Assembly (NCBI RefSeq): GCF_003458415.1
Contig: NZ_QRUF01000001.1
Span: forward strand, 1-60,131
DNA length: 60,131 bases
Direction of reading: 5' to 3'
DNA from: Collinsella sp. AF25-2LB
GTDB lineage: Bacteria > Actinomycetota > Coriobacteriia > Coriobacteriales > Coriobacteriaceae
Made by a program: the position numbers and the translations under genes. Shown one piece after another: positions 43,839-53,388 of the stretch; the stretch's first letter is position 1, and every line of letters begins with the position of its first letter. The notes beneath the pieces are model-generated. The model ran no database searches, had not been told where the DNA came from, and saw only the letters and a list, made by a program, of their open reading frames with translations.

Positions 43839-44754
43839 CTGCCTCATCCCCCTTCGTGTAGGAGCTGCGGAGCTTATAGCGCTCCCAAACCACGGGCACG
43901 CACAGGGCCACAGCGACAATTACGGCGGAGAGCAGCTTCATGTCGTTGGCGTCCATGCCCAACTGCAGCACGATGGCGCGGATAAGGAAGTACACCACGG
44001 AGCCAAAGACGGCGGAGGCAAGACGGACGCTAAACTGCGTGAGGCCGCCGGGCAGCAGACGGCCGAGCACCTCGCCGATAACAATGGCGGCAAGACCGAT
44101 AACGATGGCACCGGTGCCCATACCAATGTCGGCATACTTTTGGCTCTGGCAGATGAGCGCGCCCGAAAGGCCGATGAGGGCGTTGGAGAGCACGAGGGCG
44201 ATCATCTTGGTGGAGTTGGTGTTGACGCCCAGAGCGCGGATCATGTACTCGTTGTTGCCGGTGGCTCGCAGCGCCGAGCCGATCTCGGTGCCAAAGAACC
44301 AATACAGGATGGCAACGATAGCCACGGCGAGCAGGATGCCCAAGATGATGGCAACGGTGGACTGCGGCAGACCGGTCATATTGCTGACGGCCGAGAACAC
44401 GGTGCCTTTGGCAAGAATGGGCGTATTGGACTTGCCCATGATGCGCAGGTTGATGGACCACAGGCTGATCTGGGTGAGGATTCCGGCGAGGATCGCAGGA
44501 ATCTCAAAGACGGTGGTCAAAATGCCCGTGACGGCGCCCGCGATGGCGCCGGCGCACATACCGGCCAGCACGGCGAACAGCGGGTCGACGTTGTTATTGA
44601 CGATGAGCACAGCGCAGACGCAGCCGCCGAGGGCAAAGCTGCCGTCGCAGGTCATATCGGGAATGTCGAGCAGGCGGAACGTGATAAACACGCCAAGCAC
44701 CATAATGCCCCAGAGGACGCCCTGCGAAACGGCGCCCTGCAATGCAATGAGCAT
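43831..44754 (-). CDS. ABC transporter permease (BPD_transp_2 / TrpY-like)
   Basis: 307 residues, about eight membrane helices. DIPDMTCDGSFALGGCVCAV near residue 32, and later GSALRATGNNEYMIRALGVN (the EAA-like loop) fit permeases of the LivH/BPD_transp_2 family paired with DUF534/TrpX binding proteins. Starts at ATG 44754 with AGGAGG nearby. The binding protein gene lies 204 bases upstream. Confidence 0.88.
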   Translation of the reverse strand: MLIALQGAVSQGVLWGIMVLGVFITFRLLDIPDMTCDGSFALGGCVCAVLIVNNNVDPLFAVLAGMCAGAIAGAVTGILTTVFEIPAILAGILTQISLWSINLRIMGKSNTPILAKGTVFSAVSNMTGLPQSTVAIILGILLAVAIVAILYWFFGTEIGSALRATGNNEYMIRALGVNTNSTKMIALVLSNALIGLSGALICQSQKYADIGMGTGAIVIGLAAIVIGEVLGRLLPGGLTQFSVRLASAVFGSVVYFLIRAIVLQLGMDANDMKLLSAVIVAVALCVPVVWERYKLRSSYTKGDEADA

Positions 44755-44958
44755 GCTTCATACCTCCTAGAATAGGGTGGACACGTGATTTTCCATAATA
44801 GCGGTAACAATGTATAAAAGAGCTGCGGACAGACGTTTTGTTTTACCTGAAACAAGCAGGGCGGACGCCGGTCTACAGCGCCCGCCCCTGTGGCTCAGAT
44901 ATTGAATAACGCGGCTGTGGCGCGCGTGCGGGCCCTAGACGCGTTACCGCGCATGGCG

Positions 44959-45939
44959 CTACTCGTCCAGAGCGGAAAGGTCGATGCCTAGAGCCTCGGC
45001 CATCTCGTCGTTCTTGACGACGACCAGGTCCTTGCTCGAGAGGTGCTTGATCGGCATATCTTCGGGCTTGGCCTCGCCCTTCAGAATCTTAACTGCCATC
45101 TCGCCCGCGGCGTAGCCCAGATCCTCGTAGTTGATGGAGAGGGTGAACAGGCCGCCGGCCATGCACATGCCCTCCTCGCCGGTCACGAAGGGGAGCTTAT
45201 TCTCCTTGCAGATCTGACCGACCTGCGAAGCACCCGCGGCGATGGTGTTGTCGGTGGGGGAGTACAGCGCGTCGACCTTGCCCACGGCAGACTCGACGAC
45301 GGACTGAATCTCGTTGGAGCTCGAGACGGTGAAGTCAGTGTACTCGAGGCCCAGCTTGTCGAGCTCCTTCTTGGCGGCCTTGATCTGGACGTCGGAGTTG
45401 GACTCGGCGGTGCAGTAGAGCAGGCCGACCTTTTTAACGTCGGGCAGGACCTTCTGCATCATCTCGAGCTGCTCGGCGACCGGGGTGAGGTCGGAAGCGC
45501 CCGTGACGTTGGTGCCGGGCTTGTCGTTGTCCTGGACCAGGCCGGAGGCGGCGTAGTCGGTGATGGCGCAGCCCACGATGGGGATATCGGCCGTGGCGCC
45601 GGCGGCAGCCTGCGCGGCGGGCGTGGCGATGGCATAAATCAGGTTGACGTTGTCGCCCACAAACTTGTCGGCAATGGACTTACACGTGGACTGGTCGTTC
45701 TGGGCGTTCTTCTGGTCGATCTTGACCTTAAGGCCGCTCTTCTTGATGGCCTTGACAAAGCCGTCGTTGGCGGCGTCGAGTGCGGAGTGCTCGGTGAGCT
45801 GCAGAACGCCGACGGTGTAGTCGGAACCGGCGGCAGCAGAGCCGGAACCAGAGTTGCCGCCGCATCCGGCGAGCGGAGCGAGCGCGAGCAGGCCAGCAGA
45901 TACCAGAAGGCTCCTGCGGCTGATGGTGATGTCCTTCAT
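44959..45939 (-). CDS. ABC transporter substrate-binding lipoprotein (DUF534 / TrpX-like)
   Basis: 326 residues. A twin-arginine-like ISRRSLLVSAG leads to the lipobox LAPLAGC (Cys at about residue 26), then a Gly/Ser spacer. The binding fold shows YTVGVLQLTEHSALDAANDG, IATPAAQAAAG, GASDLTPVAEQLEMMQKVLP and SINYEDLGYAAGEMAVKIL, the pattern of DUF534 proteins. In streptococci such systems import tryptophan; other members bind different aromatic or sugar-like ligands, so the substrate is left open. ATG 45939 has GGGGG upstream. Confidence 0.9.
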   Translation of the reverse strand: MKDITISRRSLLVSAGLLALAPLAGCGGNSGSGSAAAGSDYTVGVLQLTEHSALDAANDGFVKAIKKSGLKVKIDQKNAQNDQSTCKSIADKFVGDNVNLIYAIATPAAQAAAGATADIPIVGCAITDYAASGLVQDNDKPGTNVTGASDLTPVAEQLEMMQKVLPDVKKVGLLYCTAESNSDVQIKAAKKELDKLGLEYTDFTVSSSNEIQSVVESAVGKVDALYSPTDNTIAAGASQVGQICKENKLPFVTGEEGMCMAGGLFTLSINYEDLGYAAGEMAVKILKGEAKPEDMPIKHLSSKDLVVVKNDEMAEALGIDLSALDE

Positions 45940-46099
45940 ATCGTTACCCCCAGTATAGAAATGGCTGGAAACACTGCACTCAAACAAAGTGCAAGTGGAA
46001 CTATAGTAGCGCGGATGTCCATTTTTACAATAACTTGGCGGGTTTTTTAATACAGAATCGGATGGGCGGTACGGGTAGTCGAATGGGCGGCGGAGGGTC

Positions 46100-46885
46100 T
46101 TATGCAGCGGAGGCGTCCTCCTCCTCGTCCAGGGCGGCGAAAAGCTTCTTGCCGTCGAGGAGACGTGTGGTGACGTTTCTCATGCGGCCAATCTCTACGG
46201 TACGCAGCGTGTCATCGGCGCCTCGGGCGTCATAGACCGTTCCCAGCAAATACGAGATGCCATCGCGCTGCCTGATGGCAAAGGGGCGGAGTGTCATCCG
46301 TGCTACTTCGGTTTCGCCACGTGCCGTGACGCTCGAAATATCAAAACTCACCGTGGTTCCGTGGTCGATGGCCTGCTCGACGAGCTCGCACGTGTCGATG
46401 CGCTTGATGGGCGTGCGTGTTGCCTTGGTAGCCTTGCTGCCTGCGCTTGGAGCGGGTTCGGGTGTATCGAGGTAGCCGCGAACGTCGGCGCTCGCCATGG
46501 CAACTAAGTGCTGCGCCATGCTCTTGCGGATAGCGATAGGCGTGGAGCGGTTGCGCATGACCATACCGTGGAGCCGGATGATCTCTTCATCGGTGAGCGG
46601 ACGGGTAAGAAGTTTGTAGCCCACGCCGCGTTTGTACTCAATTTCGTATCCGGCATGGCGAAGCGCGGAGATGGCGGTGTAGATGCTGCGCCGCGCCGCC
46701 GAGATGGGCATGCGGGCGGGGTCGTCGGGATGGGCGAGGCGCCGGATCAACTCATCGGAAAGCATGGCCTTGTCTTCGCCGGTGTTTTCGCTCAAGAGCT
46801 GCAGGATACGAACGGCGCGATAGGCTGCCATCGAGGCGGCGCCTCTCGTCGTGGTGTCGTAGGTTTCAACAGCGGCTTCGGTCAT
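46100..46885 (-). CDS. Transcriptional regulator with degenerate WYL domain
   Basis: 261 residues. Residues ~20-95 form a winged-helix DNA-binding domain (AAYRAVRILQLLSENTGEDK, then AARRSIYTAISALRHAGYEI and GYKLLTRPLTDEEI, as in DeoR/WYL regulators). The C-terminal part has RMTLRPFAIRQRDGISYLLG and LRTVEIGRM, fitting a WYL ligand-binding domain in which the namesake W-Y-L is replaced by SYLLG. It is next to, and on the same strand as, the ABC importer operon and could control it, but no operator is obvious. Confidence 0.65.
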   Translation of the reverse strand: MTEAAVETYDTTTRGAASMAAYRAVRILQLLSENTGEDKAMLSDELIRRLAHPDDPARMPISAARRSIYTAISALRHAGYEIEYKRGVGYKLLTRPLTDEEIIRLHGMVMRNRSTPIAIRKSMAQHLVAMASADVRGYLDTPEPAPSAGSKATKATRTPIKRIDTCELVEQAIDHGTTVSFDISSVTARGETEVARMTLRPFAIRQRDGISYLLGTVYDARGADDTLRTVEIGRMRNVTTRLLDGKKLFAALDEEEDASAA

Positions 46886-47065
46886 CGTGCCCACGTCCTT
46901 TCCGTTTTGGGTGGCGACGGTATGGAGCCTAGGACGTGGGGCTTTCCCAGGGGCGCAGAGCGCTCTGGGCGGTCGGTAGTCGTCGGCAAACGGCGGGTTG
47001 AGTTTTCAACAGCCCTGCTCAACTGACCAAAACCTTGCCAAAAGCTTGACGGATGCTGTTGAAAA

Positions 47066-47097
47066 AAGCGTCTCTCGACTGATGTCGAGAGACGCTT
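47066..47097 (-). terminator. Intrinsic terminator of asnS
   Basis: Perfect 14-bp stem (47066-47079, 47084-47097) with a 4-base loop; on the minus strand it ends in TTTTTT. Confidence 0.93.
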
Positions 47098-47143
47098 ATG
47101 CGATGAGCATTGGCGTGTGGCGACGCGAGCTAGCGTCCGACGA

Positions 47144-48547
47144 TTAGAAGTCGGCGTTGCCCACGGTGCGCGGGTGCGGCAGGACGTCGCGGATGTTGCC
47201 CACGCCGGTCAGATACATGACCAAGCGCTCGAAGCCCAGACCGTAGCCGGCGTGCTTGCAGGAACCGTAGCGGCGCAGGTCAAGGTAGTACTTGTACTGC
47301 TCGGGATTCATGCCCAGGTCCTTGATGCGGGCCTCGAGCAGATCCAGGCGCTCCTCGCGCTGGGAGCCGCCGATAATCTCGCCGATACCGGGCACCAGGC
47401 AGTCGGCGGCGGCGACGGTCTTGCCGTCCTCGTTCATGCGCATGTAGAACGCCTTGATCTCGGCCGGGTAGTCGGTCACAAAAGTCGGTCGCTTAAAGTG
47501 CTCCTCGGTCAGGAAGCGCTCGTGCTCGGTCTGCAGGTCGATGCCCCAGCTCACGGGGTAATCAAACTGGTGGCCAGCAGCGACTGCCTGCTCCAGGATC
47601 TCGACGGCCTCGGTGTAGGTAACGCGGGCAAAGTCGGAGTTGGCGACATGGTCCAGGCGCTCGAGCAGACCCTTGTCCACAAACTTGTTGAGCATATTGA
47701 GCTCGTCGGGGCAGGTTGCCATAACGTCCTTGAGGACGTACTTGAGCATGGCCTCGGCGTTATCCATGTAGTCGTTCAGGTCGGCAAAGGCCATCTCGGG
47801 CTCGATCATCCAAAACTCGGCGGCGTGGCGCGTGGTGTTGGAGTTCTCGGCACGGAAGGTGGGGCCAAAGGTGTACACGTCGCCAAAGGCCATGGCAAAG
47901 TTCTCGGCATTGAGCTGGCCGGACACGGTGAGGCTTGCATGCTTGCCAAAGAAGTCCTGGCTCCAGTCGACCTCGCCGGACTCGGTGAGGGGCGGATTTT
48001 TGGGGTCGAGCGTGGTCACGCGGAACATCTCGCCGGCGCCCTCGCAGTCACTCGTGGTGATGATGGGGGTGTTGACGTAGACAAAGCCCTGCTCCTGGAA
48101 GAAGCGGTGAATGGCGGCAGCCGCGACAGAGCGGATGCGGAACACGGCGCGGAACAGGTTGGTGCGCGGGCGCAGGTGCTGCTGGGTGCGCAGGAACTCG
48201 ACGGTTGCGTGCTTCTTCTGCAGCGGGTAATCCGGGGCGCTCGTGCCCTCGACCTCGATGGAGGTGGCAGAAAGCTCGAAAGGCTGGGGCGCATCGGGGG
48301 TCAGCTTGACGGTGCCGGTGCAAATGAGTGCGGCCGAGACGTTTTGATGGGCGATCTCGTCGTAGTTGTCGAGTGCCTCGCGGTTCATGACGACCTGCAG
48401 GTCGCGGAAGCAGCTGCCGTCGTTGAGCGTAACAAAGCCAAAGTTCTTCATGTCGCGGACGGACTTGACCCAGCCGGCGACGGTGACGGTCTGGCCGCCG
48501 AGCGACTCGGCATCGGCATAGAGCTGCGCGATTTTGGTGCGGTTCAC
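47144..48547 (-). CDS. asnS: Asparaginyl-tRNA synthetase
   Basis: Class II synthetase, 467 residues, the usual length. N-terminal OB fold: [20 protein letters not shown]. Motif 2: [20 protein letters not shown]. Motif 3: [21 protein letters not shown] place the start at GTG 48547 because GGGAGGA lies 8 bases upstream; the ATGs at 48559 and 48583 lack a ribosome site. With asnB in the same window, the cell makes Asn-tRNA directly rather than only by transamidation. Confidence 0.95.
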   Translation of the reverse strand: MNRTKIAQLYADAESLGGQTVTVAGWVKSVRDMKNFGFVTLNDGSCFRDLQVVMNREALDNYDEIAHQNVSAALICTGTVKLTPDAPQPFELSATSIEVEGTSAPDYPLQKKHATVEFLRTQQHLRPRTNLFRAVFRIRSVAAAAIHRFFQEQGFVYVNTPIITTSDCEGAGEMFRVTTLDPKNPPLTESGEVDWSQDFFGKHASLTVSGQLNAENFAMAFGDVYTFGPTFRAENSNTTRHAAEFWMIEPEMAFADLNDYMDNAEAMLKYVLKDVMATCPDELNMLNKFVDKGLLERLDHVANSDFARVTYTEAVEILEQAVAAGHQFDYPVSWGIDLQTEHERFLTEEHFKRPTFVTDYPAEIKAFYMRMNEDGKTVAAADCLVPGIGEIIGGSQREERLDLLEARIKDLGMNPEQYKYYLDLRRYGSCKHAGYGLGFERLVMYLTGVGNIRDVLPHPRTVGNADF

Positions 48548-48655
48548 GTATCCTCCCATAACGGTTGAATGATAGTTATCCATACAGTTCGATATTCTAG
48601 CAGCTCGGCTCATTTGAGCTATACAGATAAAGCATTGGCGGGATGGTTTTTCAAA

Positions 48656-48691
48656 CGAAAAGCGCCCGCGGCCAAATGGTCGCGGGCGCTT
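48656..48691 (-). terminator. Intrinsic terminator of the PTS IIA gene
   Basis: Perfect 11-bp stem (48660-48670, 48681-48691) followed on the minus strand by TTTTCGTTTG. Confidence 0.88.
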
Positions 48692-48728
48692 GACGAGGTG
48701 CCTTTTGGCTGTGTGGCGTGGGGCCTGG

Positions 48729-49292
48729 CTACTTGGTCTTGGCAACCAGCAGCGGGTCGCCCAGCTTGACGAGCGGGTTGCCGCCGATAAGCGTTCCAGA
48801 CTCGCCGACATGGTCGATGCTCTTAAGACGATCGAGCTCGGAGACGATGACGGTCACGATGTCCTCGTGACCAGCGGCCTTAATGGCCTCGCGGTCGAAG
48901 CTGATGAGCGGCTGGCCTGCCTTGACCACATCGCCCATCTCGACAAAGCGGGCAAAACCCTTGCCGTTCATTTCCACGGTGCCCAGGCCAACATGGATGA
49001 ACACGCGCAGGCCGTCCTCGGTAATCATGCCGATGGAGTGGTTGGTGACAGTGGTGGCACCGATGCGGCCGTTGGCGGGCGCATAGATGGTGCCGGTAAT
49101 GGGCTCGATGCCATAGCCCTGGCCAAGCATGCCCGAGGCGATCGTCTCGTCGGGAACCTCGTTCAGGTTGACGAGCACGCCGTTGACGGGGGCATAGATG
49201 ACGCCTTCGCGGGTAGCGAAGCTTGCTGCGGGCGGAACGGACGCCTCGCCGGTCGAGGTGAAGGTGGACTTAAGCGAATCGAGCAGACCCAT
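48729..49292 (-). CDS. crr: PTS glucose-family enzyme IIA (EIIA-Glc)
   Basis: 187 residues. The phosphorylated histidine is in [14 protein letters not shown] and the second active-site histidine in TVTNHSIGM. The fold starts at about residue 35 with [21 protein letters not shown] stand-alone IIA with a serine/threonine-rich N-terminus. It takes phosphate from HPr and passes it to IIB domains; it may also signal carbon status. ATG 49292 has GGAGG upstream. Confidence 0.93.
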   Translation of the reverse strand: MGLLDSLKSTFTSTGEASVPPAASFATREGVIYAPVNGVLVNLNEVPDETIASGMLGQGYGIEPITGTIYAPANGRIGATTVTNHSIGMITEDGLRVFIHVGLGTVEMNGKGFARFVEMGDVVKAGQPLISFDREAIKAAGHEDIVTVIVSELDRLKSIDHVGESGTLIGGNPLVKLGDPLLVAKTK

Positions 49293-49535
49293 AGTTGCCT
49301 CCAACTTAAATAGGCGCATATCGCGCGTTTGGTTTGCCGGAAACGTTTCACATGTGTTTCGCGGCTTGGTCAACGCCCCTATTCTACGCTGCTCAACGAT
49401 ACCTCTGAACTGGGATTATGTGATATATCAGTTGAAGGGAAACTTATTGCCGGAGTGTTTCTGCGCCACGGGTTCAAGTGGGGTACGCTTGAAGGCGAAA
49501 AACAAGGGCGCATAATTTGCGCGAAGGGAGCACAT

Positions 49536-50435
49536 ATGATTGTCGAGAACCATGCGCTGTGGGGCGAGGAGCCGACCGAGGATTATCCGGCGACGTTTAC
49601 GTATTTGGGTGCCGAGCCGCTGCCCGATAAACCGAATGGCCGCCGCCCCGCGGTGATCATCTGCGGCGGAGGCGGGTTTACGCATATCGCTCCGCACGAG
49701 CAGGACCCGGTGGCGTTTGCATTTTTGGATCGCGGCTACCAGGCCTTTGTGCTCAACTATGTCACGAGTTCTACGGGTGACGTGAGCTTTCCGCACCCCC
49801 AGGCAGATCTTGCCAAGATGGTCGCCACGGTGCGCGCCAACGCCGACGAGTGGCATGTCGATCCTAAGCGCGTGTGCGTCGTGGGCTTTTCTGCTGGCGG
49901 CATGATTTGCGCCTCGCTGGCAACACAGTGGAAGACCGGCCCCTTCGCGGCACTTGCCGGGGCGCGTCCGGACGACATTCGTCCCGATGCCGTGGTGCTG
50001 GGCTATCCATTGCTCGACTTTGCCTATGTGCGTGACATGCAGACGCGCGATCCGCGCATTGACTTGCGTGTGCCCAAGACGGGCGGCAAGACGGGGCGCG
50101 ATTTGCTCAACGACTACCTGTCGATGGTGACGGGCGGCGAGGCAACTGACGAGCATCTGGCCGACATCTGCCCCACCACGCATGTTTCGCGTCAGATGCC
50201 ACCGACCTTTGTGTGGGGCGTGTCCGACGACAAGACGGCGCCGATCGCGCAGGTCTACCCGTTTGCGCAGCGCATGGCCGAGGAGGGCGTTGCATGCGAG
50301 ATGCACGTCTTCGACCAGGGTGGTCACGGCCTTTCGCTCGGCAACGCCAACACCGCGGTCGACAACGAGGACAAGCAGGCGGCAGTCCGTCCCTGGATCC
50401 GCCTAGCCTTCCGCTTCCTGGAGCGCCATCTGTAA
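49536..50435 (+). CDS. Alpha/beta hydrolase, acetyl-esterase-like
   Basis: 299 residues. Oxyanion-hole region VIICGGGGFTHIAPHEQDPV, nucleophile elbow VGFSAGGMICAS (Ser at about residue 115), likely catalytic Asp in WGVSDDKTAP and His in DQGGHGLSLG. The pattern is that of bacterial BD-FAE/acetylxylan-esterase-like enzymes that deacetylate plant polysaccharides or xylo-oligomers. No signal peptide, so it acts inside the cell. ATG 49536 has AAGGGAG upstream. Confidence 0.85.
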   Translation: MIVENHALWGEEPTEDYPATFTYLGAEPLPDKPNGRRPAVIICGGGGFTHIAPHEQDPVAFAFLDRGYQAFVLNYVTSSTGDVSFPHPQADLAKMVATVRANADEWHVDPKRVCVVGFSAGGMICASLATQWKTGPFAALAGARPDDIRPDAVVLGYPLLDFAYVRDMQTRDPRIDLRVPKTGGKTGRDLLNDYLSMVTGGEATDEHLADICPTTHVSRQMPPTFVWGVSDDKTAPIAQVYPFAQRMAEEGVACEMHVFDQGGHGLSLGNANTAVDNEDKQAAVRPWIRLAFRFLERHL

Positions 50436-50461
50436 GAGTCCCGGCATCCAAGCCCTTCAAT

Positions 50462-50530
50462 AACTTGCGGTGAAATAGTTCCTATCTGGGGCATCAACCA
50501 GCCCATCCAGGAACTATTCCACCGCAACTT
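50462..50530 (+). repeat. TTGCGGTGGAATAGTTCCT-family palindromic repeat, copy 1, probable terminator
   Basis: Imperfect 23-bp arms 50462-50484 and 50508-50530 followed by CGTTTTT. The right arm is identical to the arm at 54645-54667 over most of its length. Confidence 0.85.
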
Positions 50531-50581
50531 CGTTTTTGATGCCCCGTCCGGAAACTGCGCCCCAGTTTTGCCTTTCAAGGT

Positions 50582-50749
50582 GGGACGCAGTTTCCCATAG
50601 GGCCTCGACTGGGAAAGCGCGTCCCGTTTCGAGCGGGGATTCCGGGATGCATTTTCCGTAAGAGGTCTGTTTGGGAAACCATATCCCGTTTCGAGCCGGA
50701 ATTCTGGGATGTAGTTTCCCCGAGAGGCCTCATCGGGAAACTATGGCCC
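50582..50749. repeat. Array of three inverted repeats with a 62-bp period
   Basis: GGGAAA starts at 50611, 50673 and 50735; GTTTCGAGC recurs at 50626 and 50688. Each unit pairs GGGAYG...TTTCC with GGGAAA...TCCC across about 12 bases (50582-50625, 50644-50687, 50706-50749). No gene is supported between 50436 and 50907. Confidence 0.85.
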
Positions 50750-50788
50750 TGAACTCTCCTGCCTGTCCCCATTGCGCCAATTTGCTGA

Positions 50789-50818
50789 TTGAACATCGTT
50801 GTGTGTTCGCGCTATCAT
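50789..50818 (+). promoter_or_regulatory. Promoter of the feoAB fusion gene
   Basis: TTGAAC (50789-50794), 18-base spacer, TATCAT (50813-50818), 90 bases before the start codon. Confidence 0.7.
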
Positions 50819-50829
50819 GCATGGTTAAA

Positions 50830-50858
50830 TTGGTTAGCCGTGGCAAACGGTTAGCCAA
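50830..50858 (+). promoter_or_regulatory. Candidate iron-repressor operator upstream of feoB
   Basis: Inverted arms TTGGTTAGCCG (50830-50840) and CGGTTAGCCAA (50848-50858), 9 of 11 positions paired; seen another way, GGTTAGCC is repeated directly. It starts about 5 bases after the expected transcription start, a position suited to repression. The half-site resembles DtxR/IdeR-type GGTTAG sequences; the repressor is not in the window. Confidence 0.55.
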
Positions 50859-50907
50859 GGTGAACATAAATGCAACGCCCTGTGGGCGCCGGGGGAGGAA
50901 CACGGAC

Positions 50908-53268
50908 GTGAAGCTCGATACACTCGAGATTGGAAAGGACGCCGTTGTCGCATCGGTGGCATCGGACGATCAGGCACTCCGACAGCATATTTTGGACATG
51001 GGTCTAACGCCGGGCACCGAAGTCACCATGATGAAGTACGCCCCCATGGGCGACCCGCTCGAGATTCGCCTGCGTGGCTACGAGTTGACACTGCGCAAGG
51101 ACGATGCCGCTCGCATCGAGCTTGTGGGTATTCACGACACCGATACGGGTCCGCGCGCTAACGCCGCAATCGGCACGACGGAGCATCCGGCCCTGGGCGA
51201 GGGAACGTATTCGCCCCGTGCGGCAAAGACGGCCGTGCCCGAGGGCGCGCCGCTGCACTTTGCCCTTGCCGGCAACCAAAACTGCGGCAAGACCACGTTA
51301 TTCAACCAGCTGACGGGCTCCAACCAGCACGTCGGTAACTTTCCCGGCGTGACGGTCGACCGCAAAGATGGCACCATCCGTAACCATCCCGAGGCGAGCG
51401 TTACCGACCTGCCTGGCATTTACTCCCTGTCGCCGTACACAGGCGAAGAGGTCGTGAGCCGTCAGTTCATCCTCGATGAGCGTCCGGACGCCATCATCGA
51501 CATCATTGACGCCACCAACATTGAGCGCAATCTGTACCTGACGCTGCAGCTTATGGAGCTCGACCGCCCCATGGTCATCGCGCTCAACATGATGGACGAG
51601 GTGACGGCCAACGGCGGCGCCGTGGACGTCAACCTGCTCGAGAGCCTGTTGGGCGTGCCTGTTGTCCCCATTAGCGCTGCCCGCAACGAGGGCATCGGCG
51701 AGCTGGTGGATCATGCCTTGCACGTGGCGCGGTTCCGCGAGCGCCCCGGTCGCCTGGACTTTTGCGCACCCGATGGTCCAGACGGCGGTGCGCTGCATCG
51801 CTGCATCCACGGCATCGCCAACCTTATCGAGGACCATGCCGCGACGGCGCACATTCCCGTGCGTTTTGCGGCGACCAAGCTGGTCGAGGGCGATGAGCTG
51901 GTAACCGAGGCGCTTCACCTGGATCGCAATGAGCTCGACGCTATCGAGCACATCATTACCCAGATGGAGGGCGAGGCCGGCACCGACCGCCTATCTGCGT
52001 TGGCCGATATGCGTTTTAGCTTTATCGGCGACGTGTGCGGGCGTTGCGTCGTCAAGCCGCACGAAAGCCGCGAGCACGTGCGCTCCGTCAAGATTGACCG
52101 CATCCTGACAGGTCGTTACACAGCCATTCCGGCGTTTCTGGTGATCATGGGCCTCGTCTTTTGGCTGACGTTTGGCGTGATCGGCGCGGCGTTGCAGGGA
52201 CTCATGGAGGACGGTATCGCTGCCATCATCGCCTCGGCCGATGCGGGCCTCAAGGCGTTCGGAACCAACGACGTGGTGCGCTCGCTGGCTGTCGACGGCG
52301 TGCTTACGGGCGTGGGTAGCGTGCTGACCTTCCTGCCGATTATCGTCGTGCTCTTCTTGTTCCTCTCCATTCTGGAAGATTCCGGATACATGGCACGCGT
52401 GGCCTTTGTCATGGATAAGGTGCTGCGTCGCTTTGGCCTGTCGGGCCGCAGCTTTGTGCCCATGCTCGTCGGTTTTGGCTGCACCGTGCCGGCTATCATG
52501 TCGACCCGTACGCTCCCATCCGAGCACGACCGCAAGATGACGGTCATGCTCACACCGTTCATGAGCTGCTCGGCCAAGCTGCCGGTTTACGGCTTGCTGT
52601 GCGGGGCGTTTTTCCCACAGGCGACGGTTCCCGCCATGGTCTCGCTCTATCTGATTGGTATTGCGGTTGGTTGCATTGCGGCTTTGGTGCTCAACCGTAC
52701 GGCATTTAAGGGCGACCCGGTGCCGTTTATCATGGAGCTCCCCAATTACCGCCTGCCGAGCGTCAAGACGACGGTGATGCTGGCATGGGATAAGGCCAAG
52801 GACTTTATTACCAAGGCCTTTACCATTATCTTTGCCGCTACGGTGGTCATCTGGTTCCTGCAGACGTTCGATATCCGCTTTAACGTGGTCGCCGACCAGT
52901 CGCAAAGCCTGCTTGCCGGTCTGGGTAGCATCATCGCACCGGTGTTGGCCCCGCTCGGTTTTGGCGAGTGGCGCGCCTCGACGGCACTCGTCACGGGACT
53001 TATTGCCAAGGAGAGCGTCATCTCGACGCTCACGGTGCTTTTGGGCGCAACCTCTCCCGCGGCACTGTCAGCCATGTTTTCGCCGTTTACCGCCTACGTG
53101 TTCTTGGTCTTTACGCTGCTGTACCCGCCTTGCGTTGCGTCCATCGGCGCCGTCAAGAGCGAGTTGGGCGCGCGCTATGCCGTGGCCGTATTCGCGTTTC
53201 AGGTGACGGTCGCCTGGATCGTGGCGTTTGTCGTGCATTCGGCGGGCATATTGCTGGGGTTGGCTTAG
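50908..53268 (+). CDS. feoB: Ferrous iron transporter, FeoA-FeoB fusion
   Basis: 786 residues. Residues 1-75 are a FeoA domain (KLDTLEIGKDAVVASVASDD ... HILDMGLTPGTEVTMMKYAP). After a linker comes the FeoB G-protein domain with G1 GNQNCGKT (about 121), G2 NFPGVTVDRK, G3 DLPG and G4 NMMDE. The membrane part starts near residue 405, with the Gate motifs (VGFGCTVPAIMSTRTL; FMSCSAKLPVYGLLCGAFFP). FeoA and FeoB are usually separate. GTG 50908 is chosen for GGGGGAGGAA upstream and because it gives an ordinary FeoA start; the open frame to 50671 crosses the repeat array. Confidence 0.93.
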   Translation: MKLDTLEIGKDAVVASVASDDQALRQHILDMGLTPGTEVTMMKYAPMGDPLEIRLRGYELTLRKDDAARIELVGIHDTDTGPRANAAIGTTEHPALGEGTYSPRAAKTAVPEGAPLHFALAGNQNCGKTTLFNQLTGSNQHVGNFPGVTVDRKDGTIRNHPEASVTDLPGIYSLSPYTGEEVVSRQFILDERPDAIIDIIDATNIERNLYLTLQLMELDRPMVIALNMMDEVTANGGAVDVNLLESLLGVPVVPISAARNEGIGELVDHALHVARFRERPGRLDFCAPDGPDGGALHRCIHGIANLIEDHAATAHIPVRFAATKLVEGDELVTEALHLDRNELDAIEHIITQMEGEAGTDRLSALADMRFSFIGDVCGRCVVKPHESREHVRSVKIDRILTGRYTAIPAFLVIMGLVFWLTFGVIGAALQGLMEDGIAAIIASADAGLKAFGTNDVVRSLAVDGVLTGVGSVLTFLPIIVVLFLFLSILEDSGYMARVAFVMDKVLRRFGLSGRSFVPMLVGFGCTVPAIMSTRTLPSEHDRKMTVMLTPFMSCSAKLPVYGLLCGAFFPQATVPAMVSLYLIGIAVGCIAALVLNRTAFKGDPVPFIMELPNYRLPSVKTTVMLAWDKAKDFITKAFTIIFAATVVIWFLQTFDIRFNVVADQSQSLLAGLGSIIAPVLAPLGFGEWRASTALVTGLIAKESVISTLTVLLGATSPAALSAMFSPFTAYVFLVFTLLYPPCVASIGAVKSELGARYAVAVFAFQVTVAWIVAFVVHSAGILLGLA

Positions 53269-53309
53269 TTATGAATTGACGACGCAACCTCTGTGTATCG
53301 AATTGTTTT

Positions 53310-53355
53310 CGGCCCCGCTTCTGTACTGACGGATGCGGGGCCGTTGCTATATAAT
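53310..53355 (+). terminator. feoB terminator with a promoter -10 on its downstream side
   Basis: Perfect 9-bp stem CGGCCCCGC/GCGGGGCCG (53310-53318, 53335-53343). A TATAAT at 53350-53355 with CTGACG (53326-53331) 18 bases before it could form the promoter of the next gene. Confidence 0.65.
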
Positions 53356-53388
53356 CGCCTCCGCTCAAAACGATTGGAGACGTTATAT

